From contig CAJUCK010000061.1 in the NCBI GenBank assembly GCA_910585395.1, positions 9,175 through 15,034 on the forward strand: 5,860 bases of DNA, in the 5' to 3' direction. Below are positions 5,254-5,860 of the stretch, in pieces; position 1 is the stretch's first letter, and each line of letters begins with the position of its first letter. Both the position numbers and the translations under genes were made by a program. Source of the stretch: an uncultured Lachnospiraceae bacterium. Its GTDB lineage: Bacteria; Bacillota; Clostridia; Lachnospirales; Lachnospiraceae. The notes beneath the pieces are model-generated. The model searched no databases and had not been told where the DNA came from. It was given only the letters and a program-made list of their open reading frames with translations.

Positions 5254-5860
5254 AGGTTCCCTCCTTTTTTCTTATATGTAGAGCCAGAATTTTCTGGCAG
5301 ACAGGCCATAATTTTAGCAAACAGAATTCCCACAAGAGTGGAGATAAAGGTAGCAATTATGGCAGGACCTAAAATGGCAACAGGATTGGCAGAACCATAC
5401 TGGCTGCGGTAGGCAATCATATTCACAGGAATCAACTGGAAAGAAGATACATTTAATATTAAAAATGTACACATTTCCCGGCTTGCCACTTTATTGTGAT
5501 GATTCAATTCTCCCATAGATTCCATTGCCTTTAAGCCCGCAGGCGTTGCTGCCCATCCAAGCCCAAAAACATTGGCTATAATGTTTGTGGAAATATACTC
5601 ATTTGCCTTATGATTTCTGGGAATATTGGGAAACATAAAATGAAGCAGAGGGTTAAGAAACCGTGCAGCTCCCGTAATAATGCCGCTGTTTTCTGCAATG
5701 CGCATCAAACCTACCCAGAATGACATGACTCCCAGCATGGTAATACAGAGGGTGACGGCTTCTTTAGAAGAATCCAGAGCTGCATTTGTGACAGCGGGAA
5801 GGTTTCCGGTTAAAGCAGCATAGAGGATCCCGATTACAATCATAAAACCCCATAAGTAAT
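5250..5860 (-). CDS. spmA: Spore maturation protein A (5' end off the window)
   Basis: This membrane protein forms the spore maturation pair with SpmB and shares the gate-type domain. Landmarks, numbered from the ATG at 5843, are SFWVGLMRIAENSGI (41-55), FPNIPRNHKANEYISTNIIA (71-90), NVFGLGWAATPAGLKAMESM (91-110) and TFLILNVSSFQLIPVNMIAY (126-145), all typical of SpmA. That ATG gives 197 residues but has no RBS, and the frame stays open to the right edge, adding YLWGF. SpmA proteins characteristically start with a few residues such as M-x-N-Y/I-x-W before this segment. The true start therefore most likely lies two or three codons beyond base 5860, and the promoter is not in the window. The stop overlaps the spmB start. 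Spm genes are usually expressed in the forespore under sigma-G or similar, but this cannot be checked here. Confidence 0.93.
   Translation of the reverse strand, partial: YLWGFMIVIGILYAALTGNLPAVTNAALDSSKEAVTLCITMLGVMSFWVGLMRIAENSGIITGAARFLNPLLHFMFPNIPRNHKANEYISTNIIANVFGLGWAATPAGLKAMESMGELNHHNKVASREMCTFLILNVSSFQLIPVNMIAYRSQYGSANPVAILGPAIIATFISTLVGILFAKIMACLPENSGSTYKKKGGNL

Noticed and set aside
1..5860. tRNA, rRNA, CRISPR array, insertion sequence or prophage genes
   Set aside because: None seen: no regularly spaced repeats, no transposase or integrase motifs, no terminal inverted repeats flanking the AbiEi pair, and no tRNA cloverleaf noticed by eye.

Overview
The window looks like a chromosomal segment of a low-to-moderate-GC, spore-forming Clostridia species, plausibly Lachnospiraceae. 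This rests on the adjacent spmA-spmB pair, strong AGGAGG-type ribosome binding sites, an A+T-rich consensus sigma-A promoter, and Clostridia-like MATE and AGCS transporters. The genus assignment is inference; no rRNA or other marker gene is present.

Layout from left to right. (1) The first ~60 bases probably hold the 3' end of a plus-strand gene, followed by a perfect 21-bp stem terminator that can serve both strands. (2) A complete minus-strand MATE-family multidrug/metabolite efflux pump occupies 118-1470, with a recognisable promoter and RBS. (3) A 322-base intergenic region carries the MATE promoter on the minus strand and, on the plus strand, a textbook TTGACA-17-TATAAT promoter. A leader of about 150 nt with several dyads follows that promoter. 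(4) From this promoter comes a plus-strand run: an AbiEi-family antitoxin-like protein (1793-2413), then a 290-residue protein with zero-base spacing (2414-3286), then 16 bases later an AGCS-type sodium:alanine/glycine symporter (3303-4721). (5) Converging on it with only 7 bases between stop codons is the minus-strand spmA-spmB spore maturation pair; spmA runs off the right edge.

The most interesting part is the AbiEi pair. AbiEi antitoxins normally precede an AbiEii nucleotidyltransferase toxin. Here the second gene sits exactly where the toxin should be and has a C-terminal half compatible with the helical part of AbiEii-like proteins, but it shows no convincing GS...DxD nucleotidyltransferase signature. 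It is either a very divergent or catalytically decayed toxin or a different kind of partner. The symporter behind it may be co-transcribed. The other genes (MATE pump, symporter, spore maturation) are ordinary core functions with no evident functional link to the TA-like pair.
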